Below are positions 1 to 12,305 of a stretch of 64,000 bases of DNA, one piece after another (positions within the stretch are counted from its first letter, which is position 1; the number at the start of each line of letters is the position of its first letter). The stretch comes from Brachynemurus nebulosus. Its lineage: Eukaryota; Arthropoda; Insecta; Neuroptera; Myrmeleontidae. A program made the position numbers and the translations under genes. Location of the stretch: contig JAPWDM010000012.1 in the NCBI GenBank assembly GCA_035578155.1, positions 12,034,501 through 12,098,500 on the forward strand, written 5' to 3'. The notes under the pieces were generated by a model, which saw only the letters and a program-made list of their open reading frames with translations, did no database searches and was not told where the DNA came from.

Positions 1-59
1 CAAGAATAACCAAGAATCAAATATTTGCATCCCGATACAATTTAAAAATGCAAAAATGA

Positions 60-135
60 ACAAGATCGGTCAAGGCCAAGACAAAGACTATGGTCTTTGG
101 TCTTGGCCTTAGATTTAGTCTTGCAATTACGGTAC
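60..135. repeat. Degenerate hairpin related to the CAAGACC hexamer miniature family
   Basis: A short palindrome built from CAAGAC/GTCTTG words: GGCCAAGAC near 74 is answered by GTCTTGGCC near 100, with a loop of a few bases. The words match the interior of the hAT miniatures at 9729, 12306, 42791, 44401 and 62091. No intact TAGTGATGAG end is visible, so this is probably an old remnant. Confidence 0.45.
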
Positions 136-749
136 CTGTATTTCCAACACTAAACATTTAAAACAATAAATGTTTCATACAATAAAAGAAATCAATAAAA
201 AAAAATTATTTCAACTGTCTACGAAAAAAACAAAAAACAAAAAACCAAAAAAACCGAATATAAACAAAAAGCGAATGGAAATAATCCGTTGGTCACACCG
301 CCGGCTGCCTTGGCTGCCGGCCGACCGACTCGGACAAATAATATTTTATAGATGAATTATTTAAAAGTATTTATGTCAGATTTAGTGACTTATCTGTGAT
401 TTGCTGGACCGTCACCCACGATTAGTGTATCACAATGTTTGATCGTATTAAATATATTATGTATAATATATTGTATAGACACTGACCATCATTATGTACT
501 GACCGATTGTGTGCGCCTATAATATATGTTTTATCTCTGTTTATTTTTTTATATCCTATTAATACATGTCTCATTCTATTTACAGTGTTTCAATCAATTG
601 TTTTTCTTTTTTTGGAACGTGTTTTAATTAAGACATCAAAGGACATCTATAAACGAACAACTAACAAGAGAATGGTTAGTAATATTCTCTAAGAGAGTCA
701 TTATGTAGTTCCGTATAGTTTAGCTATAGAGCAATCGAATGGGACTCAA
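136..749. other. AT-rich stretch, nothing recognised
   Basis: Poly-A/T runs and short frames of about 60 codons without domain signal. No repeat relationship to the rest of the window was recognised. Confidence 0.5.
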
Positions 750-753
750 TTAA

Positions 754-1669
754 TCCTAGAATCATACGTACACGTCAAAACGACAAACGAACTTCTCTAC
801 CTGCTCCAATACTACAACTTGTCGGTACCTGCTTGCTGTGAGATTTCTGTTATATAATTTATTTGTTGTTATAACACATAAGACGTATTTATTTTGTTTA
901 TAGTCATTGTCGTTTTGTTTGTATTGAAATAGTGTCCGTTAAAAGGACGTCGATGTATGATTACGCGATGTTTTTTTTTAAAGATTTTGTACTTCACATA
1001 TAAAAGTTTTCCTAATTTCTCTAAAATTTATTAAAGATATGCCTGTTATAATTAATTTATTCAATGATTATGATAATGTGAAAGATGATTACAGCTGTTT
1101 ATAGAGACGACATAATACCGAAGTTTTAATATATTGAATCGAAAACTAAAGAATGCGTTTCAAGTGACTTAATAAAAGAGTAACAATTTATTTCGTGGAA
1201 AATATTTTAATTTTATTATTTTTTGACATCTTATTCGAAAAATTACTAACAGATTTTAGAAAATTTACAAATGTGCCTAATGGGGAAATAAGTACATATC
1301 TATAGGAATATTTATGACTGAGAAATTTCATATTCTGTAAAGTCACACATGTTCACTACCTCATAATAGTTCATAAATTAATTATTTGAAACACATGTTT
1401 TATGATACAATTGATGTATTTATCTATTTTTTAATTTTTATAATGAAAATATGCTTTGATAAAAAGATTAAAAAAATTAATAAATATTTACATTAAGAAA
1501 TTTTTCCAAATCCAATTTTTTTAAATATTTTGTTCGCTTTTGTAGTATTGTTATGTAAAAAGAATGTTTTTTGCAAATAAACTCTAAAACTCTCCGTAAA
1601 AAGTCCATCCGTCAAAACGACGTCGATGTATGATTAACGTTTCTTGTAGACCAACGTATGATTCTAGGG
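754..1669. mobile_element. piggyBac-like non-autonomous element, copy 1
   Basis: The element is bounded by TTAA on both sides (750-753 and 1670-1673), the standard piggyBac target. Its ends are TCCTAGAATCATACG and, inverted, CCCTAGAATCATACG. CCCTAGAA is also how classical piggyBac termini begin. Just inside the ends are repeated GTCAAAACGAC words with ATGTATGATTA. The interior is AT-rich and has no transposase, so it would depend on an enzyme made elsewhere. It is homologous along its length to the copies at 7208 and 46105. The family call rests on target site and terminal bases only. Confidence 0.8.
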
Positions 1670-1673
1670 TTAA

Positions 1674-2880
1674 AAAGCTGACAAGACAGTTGTACTTCTT
1701 TTTCGTCCAGTTTTTATTTGAAACTTTTTGAAGAGTAGGGATTAAGGTCAAAAACCGATAATTGATTGATACATAAGCATTTATGAATAATAGCAAAGAA
1801 GTCCTAATGAAAAAGATCATTCTGTTCAAAGCAGGCGCGACTAGAGGGTGAGGTAGACGGGGTTGCAACCCCGGGAACCTAGCTTGAAGAGGGGCCCGTA
1901 GCTATCGGTTTTGTTGCTCGTCACTATTCTTTCTTGGGAGGAGAGGGGATTTTTAAAGAACTTATTTTACGATTCTGGTTCGAGGCCTATAAACAATTAA
2001 AAGAAATTTTACGTTTTTAAGAATAGATGGGTGCATTTTTAAGAGAAGTTGTCGGAAATAAAGTTGCTACAAATTGAAATTCAGAATCTTATCCAGGCTC
2101 CCGCATCTATTGTACCGCCATTTTGAACCGCCGATCGAAGTTATACTGGGACTCCTAACTTATTGCAACGTTACAAAAATTTTTTAATTCTAATTACGGA
2201 GGAAAAATCTAAAAAATTCAATATTTATAAAAAAAAATTTGACTTATAAAAAAAGTTTTTAAAATACTGGGAACCTTTTGTAACACTTTACCTACAAACG
2301 TGACATATTAAAGTAATTTAGGGTTGAATTTTTATGAGAAACTTAAGATTAATTTCAAACTTTCAGTCCTCTACAGAAAAATTGCGATTTTTTCTGTTTC
2401 GAAAATTTTTTATGTTTCTAATGACGCCTTCACATCAAATTTTTTCTTAAAAATTTTACTTTGGAACGGAAGTTGGCCATGAAGTTTGAGTTTTTGTTGT
2501 GAAAATGACCAAACTCTTTCTCCAAATTTCACTTATTCTGTACAAATCTTTTTTTACTAGTACAATATTTGCTATGATACTATGGCCTTAACTATACATT
2601 GTCTGTAATCTTTATTTGACCCTTGGTGTACCTGTTATGTAGAATTATGCAGAAATATGATATAATGCACATCATAATATCGAAATGTCTTTATGCATTT
2701 TCGGTGTATATTTCATTTTTAAAAAAAAAAAAAAAAACTTCAAAGTAATATTATTTATTTAATAAATTCAAGATAAAAGGAATTTATTGATAACTGATAA
2801 ATATAAATCGTTGAAACAAAAAGAAAATACAAATATACGGATCTGTCAGAATTATTTTTACTGATGGCTGCTTCACTCTA
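1674..2880. other. Intergenic; one short repeat shared with 40.2 kb
   Basis: About 1815-1935 contains GGGGTTGCAACCCCGG and a GGGGCCCGTAGC word that reappear in inverted order near 40140-40262, so a small dispersed repeat is present. The rest is AT-rich with long A and T runs; no gene is seen. Confidence 0.4.
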
Positions 2881-3029
2881 GTGAGTCTGTATGTCCGGTC
2901 CGTTGGCGACGATAATTTCAACAAATGAAACAAAAATTATCTACAGTGAAATGATAAAAATAAAAATTCTTCAACCCATTATGACCTGGCGTGTGTTCAG
3001 TGGAGGAATTAGTGGGGGGCTAGGTTTCA

Positions 3030-3545
3030 AAAAGGAATTTCGTTATTTTGATAGTAAAAATGGAAAGTTTACTCCATAATAATTTAAACCACGTCTACAA
3101 GGTTTGATCTGACGAAAAATAATTTTTTTAATTTGATGGCATTGTCAGGTTTAATAAAATTTTCCAGTACCTTGAAAACCGTAAATAAAATGGTAAGATG
3201 ATGAATTTGAAAGCGAACTATAGTTTTTCAAAATCTTTTTTTTTTCATTTTTATCAAAATTTAAAATATGAGACCATTAGAAAAACGACTTCTATCAAAT
3301 CAATCACATTTCTAAAATGAATTTCACTATTTTGATATCAAAAATGAAAAGTTCCCCTCCAAATGGCACTAATTCAACCATTTGCTCTAATTTTGACCAC
3401 TTCCACAAAGCTTCATTTGAGAAAAAAAATTTTTTTAATTTTATGGCGTCACCAAGTTGAATAAAATTTTTCAGAGCCTTCAATACCGTAAATAAAATGG
3501 TGAAATGATAAAATTGAAAGCGAATTTTAGGTTTTCAAAGTCTTT
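3030..3545. repeat. Two diverged direct repeats of ~220 bp
   Basis: The segment about 3030-3245 is repeated at about 3320-3545. Shared landmarks in order are TATTTTGATA, a run of T, TTTTATGGCGTC (TTTGATGGCATT in the first), TAAAATTTT, CCGTAAATAAAATGGT and TGAAAGCGAA. A related inverted copy lies around 26655-26960. The short frame starting at 2891 runs into this repeat and is unlikely to be a gene. Confidence 0.55.
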
Positions 3546-4152
3546 TATCAAGATAAAGTATTCTGGACCGAAAAAAAACATTTTTTTAATAAATATTTCA
3601 AAGAAAATTTTTATTTTGTCCGGTTATAATTTGTTATCCCCGAATTGGATGTAAAACTTTTTTTACTCAGATCGGCTATTTTTATATAAATAAAACTCGA
3701 ATTTAAACTATTAAAATTTTTATAAAAACAAAAAACCATTTCGCTGGTTAAAACAAACATTATTGGGACATTGGTGACCCCGCATATTTTTTACCACACC
3801 CGCCAAAAAAAAAAATAAATAAAAAACTAAAACATCTATAAATTATAAAATAATCATCTTTTTCAATTTTCCAAAAAAAGAAAAAAAGAACAACAAAATT
3901 TATTACCCGCCCCCGAAAAAGCTAAAACGAATTCAAACACAAAAGCAACAAAAAGGAAAACTCACCCCCGTCCATCCCGATTTTTGTGTGTTAGTAATAT
4001 TTTAGAAAAATAAATATCTATCTTTGAACCGTTCATAAAAGAAAAATTATATCATATTTAAGATTTATTCCCCGTTTATCCCGTAAACGAAAACAATAAA
4101 GTAAAAACGGCAATCCACCATCAGGAACGAAAAACACACGTTGTTTGCGAGA

Positions 4153-4374
4153 CTAATACCCACGACAACCAACCAAAAAAACCATAGGTATAATAATTTT
4201 AACAATGAATGCGTCCGGTGTAGCGCCTGTGTCTTTTAATATCGCCGCAATGGAAGCAAAAAAGAAAAAATAGAAGACGAATTCGGGCTCTGCACCACGT
4301 GCTACAGAGTTATTCGGAGCTACAGTGGGTGCTAGCATATCACCACGACCAAGAAGTAATAGAAGTTGGAACAT
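4153..4374 (-). CDS. Candidate 73-residue membrane micro-protein (unrecognised)
   Basis: Reading the complement from an ATG at 4374 to a stop at 4153 gives 73 residues. I do not recognise the family. The composition is less AT-skewed than the surroundings and the chain looks protein-like. A short leucine-rich N-terminus is followed by a polar stretch with GRGD and several Pro, Asn and Ala, then two hydrophobic segments at about residues 31-45 and 54-69. Upstream on the same strand, complement of 4495-4503 reads ATATAAAGG, a TATA-like box about 120 bases before the ATG. The frame stays open upstream of the ATG, so the start is uncertain. It could be one exon of a longer gene, or chance. Confidence 0.25.
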   Translation of the reverse strand: MFQLLLLLGRGDMLAPTVAPNNSVARGAEPEFVFYFFFFASIAAILKDTGATPDAFIVKIIIPMVFLVGCRGY

Positions 4375-4986
4375 AACAATAATAATATATATGAAATATG
4401 AGACGATACCATAAATATAAATGTTGCTCACAGTGTATAGAGCTCTTCGTGGGGATAGAGGTATAGTTAAAGCTCTAACTCCGTTTCGTGCGTCCTTTAT
4501 ATGTATACGAGTGAATTACATGAGCGTAGTTTCTATGAGCATAGAAGATAGTATTTAACAACTAGGTCTATGTACTATTTATGATACAAAATCTAATACC
4601 TGTATGTATTATTAGATTGTGTTTGAAAGTACAAGCTTGGACGTACAGGATGAGTTTTGTACGAGCTTCCGTGTCAATTATAGCTAAATTGTTTTCAACC
4701 TTCGATCCAAACTTGTAGTATTTCTAAGTGGAAACGTATGTTTAAGAATTTTTCAAAAATTTGTGTGTGATTAAAATCTTTCAGTAACACTCAAATTTCC
4801 ATATTGTTTTTTTTTTCATACTCTTCAGTAGGTAATTGCTTTTTAAAATTCATAATTTTCTAAATTCGTGGTCGGGTGATTGCAAATAATATAGTAATTT
4901 ACGCCATTTAAAAGACATTTTAGTTCAACATGGCTCAGTTTCCAGTCGAAGTAATTACGAAAAAAATTTAGTATATTGTGTAATAA

Positions 4987-5083
4987 GTGCGGGAAATTGT
5001 CGATTGCCCACGAAAGCGAAGTTGAGCGCACGAACGTAGTGAGCGTGCTTATTCGCTTGAGTGGGCAATCGACAATCCCGCAC
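4987..5083. repeat. Strong stem-loop / short palindromic repeat
   Basis: GTGCGGGAAATTGTCGATTG (4987-5006) is mirrored by CAATCGACAATCCCGCAC (5066-5083). Inside, AAGCGAA/TTCGCTT and AGCGCACG/GCGTGCT extend the fold toward the centre. The GC-rich hairpin stands out from AT-rich surroundings. No target duplication was identified. It may be a foldback MITE. Confidence 0.65.
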
Positions 5084-5326
5084 GAGTTGCACATACAATT
5101 TTTTATTACGAATTTCACATACTTTTTTCTATTATTATCACTATTTTTGACATTTTTATTACTTTTTAAAATAATATTTTTAAGTGTTCGTCTTTTTTTC
5201 TGAATTATTTATTGTTTAAATTACTTTGTTGGCGGTTTCTATAGAAAGAATTATGAATTTATTAAATGAAAAATCAGGAGGCGGCTTTGCGTGTTTTGAT
5301 TAAATTTTGCGTGTTTTATTGTCAAT

Positions 5327-5357
5327 TTGCGTGTGGAAAGGTACTTTCCGCACGCAA
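5327..5357. repeat. Short perfect hairpin after TTTGCGTG direct repeats
   Basis: TTGCGTGTGGAAAG is answered by CTTTCCGCACGCAA around a tiny loop. Just upstream, TTGCGTGTTTT occurs twice (about 5286-5315). It is probably the end of a small palindromic element. Confidence 0.5.
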
Positions 5358-5499
5358 AAAAGTATGTGGGAAGAGTACAGTGGGAAATAAAAAATAAAAA
5401 AATAAATAAAAAGTCTTTTTGGAAAAAAAAATTTCATACTTTTTATTTTTATTTTTAATGAAAACAAAACACTATCGAATATCAATATATACTTTCTGA

Positions 5500-7200
5500 T
5501 TATATTTGTTAGTAATATTTTCGATTCAAAATTTTAGCCTCTCTTTACAATAATGAAATAACTCCAATGACTTTGTATTTATAGCTGTACCCATATATTT
5601 CAGTTTGTATTGCCACTTTCTATACACTACTGTTTGAATAACTAACAAATTCAAATAATTTTTAATACATTAATGAATACGTTTGAATACTTCAAATTAA
5701 TTTGATATTATGATAGAAAAATTTTAACAACTATAGAAGTTTAGGTGCAATATCTATAGATATTCTAAAATCGAAATTACCATCATCTGTAGTAATTTAG
5801 AATGTGTTAAAAATGGTTTGTTTCTTGGATATAACACACTATGCAAAACCAATGAAAATGCCATGGATTGTTGAAGCGTATCAAATTGATACGTGCATTT
5901 TTACCGTAAAATTCATAAATTTCCATCATAGCTCGCAAAACCATAACAGAAGCAACTGGTTGTTCTATCGGCATCTGCAACTCTTACTGAAACAATTTTT
6001 TGACAAAATCAACAATTTGCTGTAATAAAAAAGGAACTCTCTCTAAAAACTCATCCTGTATATTAAGGGAATCCGTACTTTCCACCAAACTCACTCCTCT
6101 TTGAATCGTCTATCCCATACAAAATAACAATAGGGACTTACTTACACCTTACAAAAGCTATAACTGCACCAAGTGTGGGGTGAGGGGAACTTTGACGACC
6201 TTACACCAACCACATAAGGTGTAGTATGAATGCATGAAGGTAGCAGTAATATTGCTTGTAAATCTTGCTTTAATTCGACCGTCATGGCCAACTAAGATGT
6301 AGAATCAGCATAAATTTCATAATTACTCAAACTTTTCGAGGGGCTGCTTATATAGTTACGATGTAGGTACAAGAATATTGTTTTATATTATTATACATTT
6401 AAATGTATGTGGCCGGGACGTAGGTGGGGGGAGACTTACCGAGCGGAATGAGGAACATAAAATAGTAAGTCATTTCAACATTTTATAATATTATTGAAAT
6501 AAAGTATACCAAGTTTTGACAATTAGAATCTTTTTCAACTCAATGTTATAAAAACTGTATGGGTGGTGGATTTGAGCGAGTGATTTGAGGGCGAACGTTT
6601 GTTAAAAAAGTTGTTCAATAACTGAAAATACATTTGTCATTGTGTCAGAATCACACATCACATGTCGTAGCCCGTCGAATCTTCTATCTATGTAGTCGAA
6701 AATATGTCGACAGCGACTATTCGATACGTACTATTACGTATATAATCATTTTGTAATGTTTTTACCTTCGAAACGTCCACAAGTTGCCAGTATAACCCAC
6801 CCTATCAGTACAGTGTTACGTCAAGAATTTTTTTCATTTTGTAAGGCAGACTATAGATGTGAAGGCGATATGATTTAAAGATTTGTAAGTGGAATTGTTT
6901 TGAAAGGTGTGCGGATTCAACGACACAACAGACACTTCAAAAGGACGGATCTCTGGCGTAACACTCATTTGTATTAAAAATGAGTTCTGTAGATTCTTCG
7001 TGGTACGCTGACACTTGTGGAAGTTGGCAAAAATGTGTAGAAGTCAAATACATCCATAAGGAAATGGATGAAACTTTATCGATAAATTACAAAGTTTGAA
7101 AATGTCTAAGGAATGCCCATTCCAGAAGTGTACAGCTATATGATCAAAGGGTAACATCGCCTTCAACGATTCATAAATTCAAGAATCAAATTCTCAATTT
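5500..7200. other. AT-rich intergenic stretch, no gene recognised
   Basis: Contains a short frame at 5804-6025 (73 codons) with no recognisable domain and a locally GC-richer patch near 6410-6460. I see neither TIR ends nor repeats shared with the rest of the window. Confidence 0.4.
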
Positions 7201-7207
7201 TATTTAA

Positions 7208-8108
7208 CCCTAGAATCATACGTACTCGTCAAAACGACGAACGAACTTCTCTACCTGCTCCAATACTACACCTTGTCGGTACCTGCTCGCTGTGAAACTT
7301 CTGTTATCTAATTTATTTGTTATTATAACACATAAGACATATAAATTTTGTTTATAGCTATTGTCATTTTTTTTATACCGAAATAGTGTGCGTCAAAAGG
7401 ACGACGATGTATGATTAACCTATATTTTTTTTTAAGATTTTGTACTCCACATATAAAAGTTTTCCTAATTTTTCTAAAACTTATTAAAGATATGGATGTT
7501 ATAATTAATTTATTCAATGATTATAATAATGTGAAAGATGATTACAGCTGTTTGACTTATAGAGACGACATAATACTGAAGTTTGAATATATTGAATCGA
7601 AAACTAAAGAATGCGTTTCGAATGACTTAATAAAAGATTAACAATTTATTTTGTGGAAAATATTTTAATTTTTATTATTTTTTGAGATCTTATTCGAAAA
7701 ATTAGTAACAATTTTTAGAAAATCTACAAATGTGCCTAATGGGGAAATAACTACATATCTATAGGAATATTTATGACTGAGAAATTTCACATTCTGTAAA
7801 GTCACACGTGTCCACTGATTCATAATTGTTCATAAATTAATTATTACAATTGATGTATTTATATATTTTTTAATTTTTATAATGAAAATATGTTTTGATA
7901 AAAAGATTAAAAAAATTAATAAATATTTACATTAAGAAATTTTTCCAAATCCAATTTTTTTAAATATTTTGTTCGCTTTTGTACTATTGTTATGTAAAAA
8001 AAATGTTTTTTGCAAATAAACTCTAAAACTCCCCGTAAAAAGTCCATTCGTCGAAACGACGCCGATGTATGATTAACTTGACTCGTAGACCAACGTATGA
8101 TTCTAGGG
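7208..8108. mobile_element. piggyBac-like non-autonomous element, copy 2
   Basis: The best-preserved copy of this family. TTAA flanks at 7204-7207 and 8109-8112; ends CCCTAGAATCATACGTACTC and its inverted counterpart near 8091-8108. The interior matches copy 1, including the GTCAAAAGGACGACGATG word near 7392 and the AT-rich middle. A 76-codon frame at 7411-7641 lies inside. Copies 1 and 3 have stops in the matching stretch, so it is not a maintained protein. Confidence 0.85.
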
Positions 8109-8139
8109 TTAAAAGAAACGAAAGAATGCCTAAAGGAAG

Positions 8140-8470
8140 AATTGGAACTATTACAGCCCCTGTCATTGTGAGACTCGAATCTAGGACTGCAACAAAAATT
8201 TGTTTTGAGGTCTCTAGACCCCGAAATTTATATTCACGAAACGCATGTTGTATGTGTTTATTAGTATGTTGAATAACTCTCGAACGAAACATTGTATTTT
8301 TATGATATTTCAGGAAAACTTTAAAAGTCCCAAAACCAGAAAAAAGCGACAGACACGCCCAAAGCTCAGAAAATTATTTTTTGCCAAAACTGGCTACAGT
8401 TCAAAGGTTGGCTAAATTTTTTTACACCGTCGGAAAATGCGGAAAACTTACATAAAGTGGGTTTTTGAAC
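8140..8470 (-). mobile_element. Helitron-like miniature, degenerate inverted copy
   Basis: Shares with the copies at 22.3-23.8 kb, in inverted order, the blocks CTATTACAGCCCCTGTCA, TTTGTTTTGAGGTCTCTAG, TATTCACGAAA, ACTCTCGAACGAAACAT and TTTTTTGCCAAAA. Where other copies carry a pure (TA)n run, this one has only imperfect TATGTG/TTAGTATG words. Confidence 0.55.
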
Positions 8471-8479
8471 AATTGTTCT

Positions 8480-9300
8480 AAGTAAATTAGTTTTGAAAAA
8501 AAAAAATTAAAAAACCAATTTTAGCTTGTTTACATTTTCGGTTTACAGGTTTATACAGGGTGTAAGAAAAACAAGTCTCGAAATCCAGAGAGTGAGCAGA
8601 TCTTATACTGTACTAGTCTGTACTAATTAAATTTTCCTAGTACCTGATAAAGTTTTGATTCCCACAAAGCGGGATTCACTGCTACACTAAATGCTGCTAC
8701 AGGGGTTTACTTTCATCATGTAATCTCCGACTAACATTCCTATTATGATTTCTCATATAATGACTGAGCATGTATGGCCAACTTTACTCATAGATTATTT
8801 AATAGACACAACGTTAAAAATACAAAACTGAAGTTCAAGAAATCAATGTAAAAATATCCCTCTTGTGTACAACTGCCGTACCAACAACATTTTCCACCAA
8901 TATTTTTCACAGTGCACACTTTTACTTGACATTCTTACCATGTGACAATACTACACAATTTTTACCGTCACCACAGACATAGAAAAACTGAACAACATCA
9001 CCGTCACCAGTGGTGGTGACATTTTGATACTGTCATTATTTACTCATTGGTTGGTTTGTGTTTGTACGTTGCGTTGTTACAAATGGTTCGGTTAGAAACG
9101 ATTTTTTTTTTTCAAATAATTTTTTTGATATAAGAAGAACATTTATCATTTTTATCAACTTTTGTCATTTCACTTCGACGATGAAAAAATATTATTAGTA
9201 GTAACTGCGCGCGAAGAAATTGATTGAATTTTTATGGTAATATATGATTTTTGGTTGATGCGCAATATTTTGCGCAACACCATTTGTTTTATAATTTTAA
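8480..9300. other. Intergenic, no gene recognised
   Basis: AT-rich. A patch around 8960-9030 has repeated CACCGTCACC/GGTGGTGAC words that could fold. Otherwise nothing is supported. Confidence 0.4.
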
Positions 9301-11200
9301 AAGTCATGCAAGTACATAGTCTAAGAATTTTGAGTCCTTATAGGATCAAAATGATGAAAGCTAGTTAAAATCAACAAAATCATAAATAGATTTTAGAATT
9401 AAAAAAAATTCCCTTGTTGATTAGAAAAACTCGTTAAGGAGAGAATTGCATTAAAGTATATTATGTACCTATTTGTAAGAAATAGAGAACTTTTAGTAAG
9501 GAATTTCAATGGAAAATGATGCTAAAAATCTAAAACTTTTCATAGTTAGCAGACAAATCGATTAAAACTCCTTAAAGCGTGCCTAATACGGACTTTCGAG
9601 TTTTTTTTTTTTTTAAAAAAAAAAGACAGCGGAACCTTTTTTATGTGGTTTTTTTGGTGCGATTTTTTTTTGTGCAACTTTTTTATGCGATATTTTTGTG
9701 GGACTTTTAAAAAAATGGCCATTAAAGTTAGTGATGAGCAAAATTAGTCTTGGCCTTGCAGTCTTGTCTTGGTCTTGCATTTTTTTGCAAGACCAAGACC
9801 AAGACTATGTATACCAAGAGCAAGACCAAGATTAAGACTATAAGTATGGCTGCAAGACCAATACCAAGACTCAAGTGAGCAAGACCAAGACAAAAGCAAG
9901 AAAAAAGCAAGACTGTTGCTAAACTATTTAAATAGTTTGAAAGTATAATTAATACAGTAAAGAGAGAAAATTCTTAGTTTGTGCAAGATTTTTAGCAATA
10001 CCAAGACCAAGACCAATACCAAGACTGCATTTTGCAAGACCAACACCAAGACCGAGACTTAAACTGCTCTAGCAAGACCAAGACCAAAATTCTTAATGCA
10101 AGAACAAGACCAAGACCAAGACTTGGCAGTCTTGGTCTTGGTCTTGCATTAGCTCATCACTAATTAAAATACATAATGTGAATCAAGAGCAAGAGAAAGT
10201 AGAAACTTACACATTAATTATAATAATTTACTTTGATAAAATTACTTATTGATGGTTTTGAAGTATTAAATCATCAGTACTTTACATAAGAATATAAGTT
10301 ATTGCATCATTAACTTTTTTCCAGATGTATTGATTACAATTTTTACAATCTATAAAAATGCTTTGTCTATTGTTTAGAAAAGGAATCGTGAGGTTTTGAC
10401 CATTTTAAGTTATGTATTTTCTATGAAACTTTTTTTATGCAGTTCTGACCCATCGCATCAATTTCTTATAGTCTGGAGCGAACTGTACTTTTTATAGCAC
10501 GTAGTCTAAGAACTTTAAATCCTTAGAGGCTTAAAATGATGAAAACCAGTTGAAACATACAAAATTTTCCCTTGAAGTTTCATACTGATTAGGAAAACCC
10601 ATCGATGAAAAAATTGCATTATAATATATGGCAAAATACATGCACTTTTATTGGAGATAGAATATTTTAGCTATGGTTCAATGGAAAGTGGTGCTAAATA
10701 TGTACAGTTTTTCGTAGTAAGCAGACAAATCGGATCAAAACCCCTTAATCCATGCCCAATATGCACCTGTCAATTTTTTTTTTTTTTTTTAGTAAAAATA
10801 CAGTTGAACCTTTTTTATGCGATTTTTAAAAATATGGCTATTAAAGTGCGCTGAATTAAAAGCAACAGAAAATAAGAAACTTACACATTAACTATAATAA
10901 TTTACTATGATAAAATTACTTATTGATGGTTTTTAAACATTTATTCAGTACATTGCATAGGAATATAAGTTATTGCATCATTAACTTTTTTTCCAGATGT
11001 ATTTATTTATCACAATTTTCATATAATCTATAAAATTGTTTTATCTTGTTTAGAAAATCAACTTGTAAGGAAATCGTGAGGTTTTGAGCATTTTGAGTTA
11101 TGTATTTTCGATGAAACTTTTTTTATGGGGTCCCGATCCACCGCTTAAAACAAGTTTTTTTCTACAATTTGGAGTGAACTATACTTTTTATAGCTATTTA
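9300..11200 (+). repeat. Tandem duplication of a ~0.7 kb unit (units A and B)
   Basis: Unit A runs from about 9300 to 10490, including the inserted hAT miniature; unit B from about 10490 to 11200. Landmarks occur in the same order in both: TAGTCTAAGAA (9319, 10502), AAAATGATGAAA, GCAGACAAATCG (9550, 10721), GAACCTTTTTTATG (9632, 10807), GAAACTTACACATTAA (about 10201, 10876), TTGCATCATTAACTTTTTT and AAATCGTGAGGTTTTGA. A partial diverged relative lies at about 60470-60615. No coding capacity is seen in either unit. Confidence 0.75.
9729..10162. mobile_element. hAT-like miniature with CAAGACC/GGTCTTG hexamer arrays, copy 1
   Basis: Inverted ends TAGTGATGAGC / GCTCATCACTA fit the hAT pattern (Y-A-R-N-G start). 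The 8 bp flanks attaaagt (9721-9728) and attaaaat (10163-10170) match at 7 of 8. Each half holds arrays of the hexamer ACCAAG or its complement CTTGGT that fold on themselves. The middle keeps a short unique AT-rich core around AAACTATTTAAATAGTTT. No transposase is present. The frames translating as Lys-Thr or Leu-Gly alternations are by-products of the hexamer. The sister duplicate around 10840 lacks the insertion. Confidence 0.85.
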
Positions 11201-11283
11201 TGTAGTTTTTGAATATGTACTTTTTTTTTTTGGCGATTTTTTTATGCGGTCCCTATCCACCGCATAAAATAAAGGTTCAGCTG
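10801..11283. mobile_element. pogo/Tigger-like TIR element
   Basis: TA at 10799-10800 and 11284-11285 brackets CAGTTGAACCTTTTTTATGC on the left and the inverted CAGCTGAACCTTTATTTTAT on the right. Ends starting CAG with a TA target are typical of pogo/Tigger elements. Part of the right half contains a further internal palindrome, TTTATGCGG / CCGCATAAA. The related left end in unit A (CAGCGGAACC at 9627) shows the element took part in the tandem duplication. No transposase frame is visible. Confidence 0.55.
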
Positions 11284-11289
11284 TAGATT

Positions 11290-12290
11290 ATTTAAATCAC
11301 GCTATGCATATAATGTTATATTTTGATATTACCAGACTGTAAATGACTTATAAAATATAAACAATAGTTTGCGAATACAAGATGACTCCTCAATTTCTCA
11401 AATGTGTCTATGACATATGACTTCCAGAAATGCACTATAAAAGAAGAAGCCGTACAAAAAGTAATACGATTAATTTCATATAAAATAATTCAAATTTTTT
11501 ATATGCATTTAAAAAATCAAAAAAAAAAATTTACATAGAAAAAGAATTTAATATAAGTAATTTATATGCCAATTCGAAACATTTCCCCTAAGATACTCGA
11601 ATTAAACTATAATATTTAAATTAGTCATCATAAATAACTTTTTAACATTTTACCCTACATGTTTAGGTACTATACTTGCCCTAAATCTATTTTTAGTAGA
11701 GGAAAATTATAGAAAAGAAAATTGCTATTCTTCGAAAATTCTTTGTTGCGCTCCCCCAATTAAAAGTTGGGTTTGACCACATATATTGTGGTAAATTACA
11801 AGTTCCGGTCATATCGTAGACTATATACATATAGGAATAATGGCTATAGTATTTGTATGAGATGGTCAAACATGTTTATGTAATATCGATAAAGATGGGG
11901 AGATGTCTTCGAAACAGCGAGAGGGTTCATCTAAATTGATAGTGTATTTCTATATAGTATAAGACACACAATATTTATGTTTAATATTTTTTTTGGAAAT
12001 TGACCAAAAAAAGTGGTTTTGTTCCAAATATTCGTATCCAGAAAATTTTTAGTTCTGGTAGCACGAAAGTTCGTAAAGAGTTATCCTGTAAAAACTACGA
12101 GCCTCGATTATTAAAATTTAATTTTTATATGTTCAGTAACCTAACAAATTTTTGGATTAAACGAAACTTTCACGTTTGCTAAATCATTTTTCTTTTCTCG
12201 ACCCGTATTATAAAGAAGGAAAGATAATTTATAGCATATGCGGTTTTCTTGCGGAACTTAAGTAACCGAGAAAACCAAAAAATCGAATCA
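11290..12290. other. AT-rich intergenic stretch
   Basis: Nothing recognised beyond A/T runs. The 60-codon frame at 12000-12182 has no family signal. Confidence 0.4.
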
Positions 12291-12305
12291 ATATTTTATG
12301 TATAG

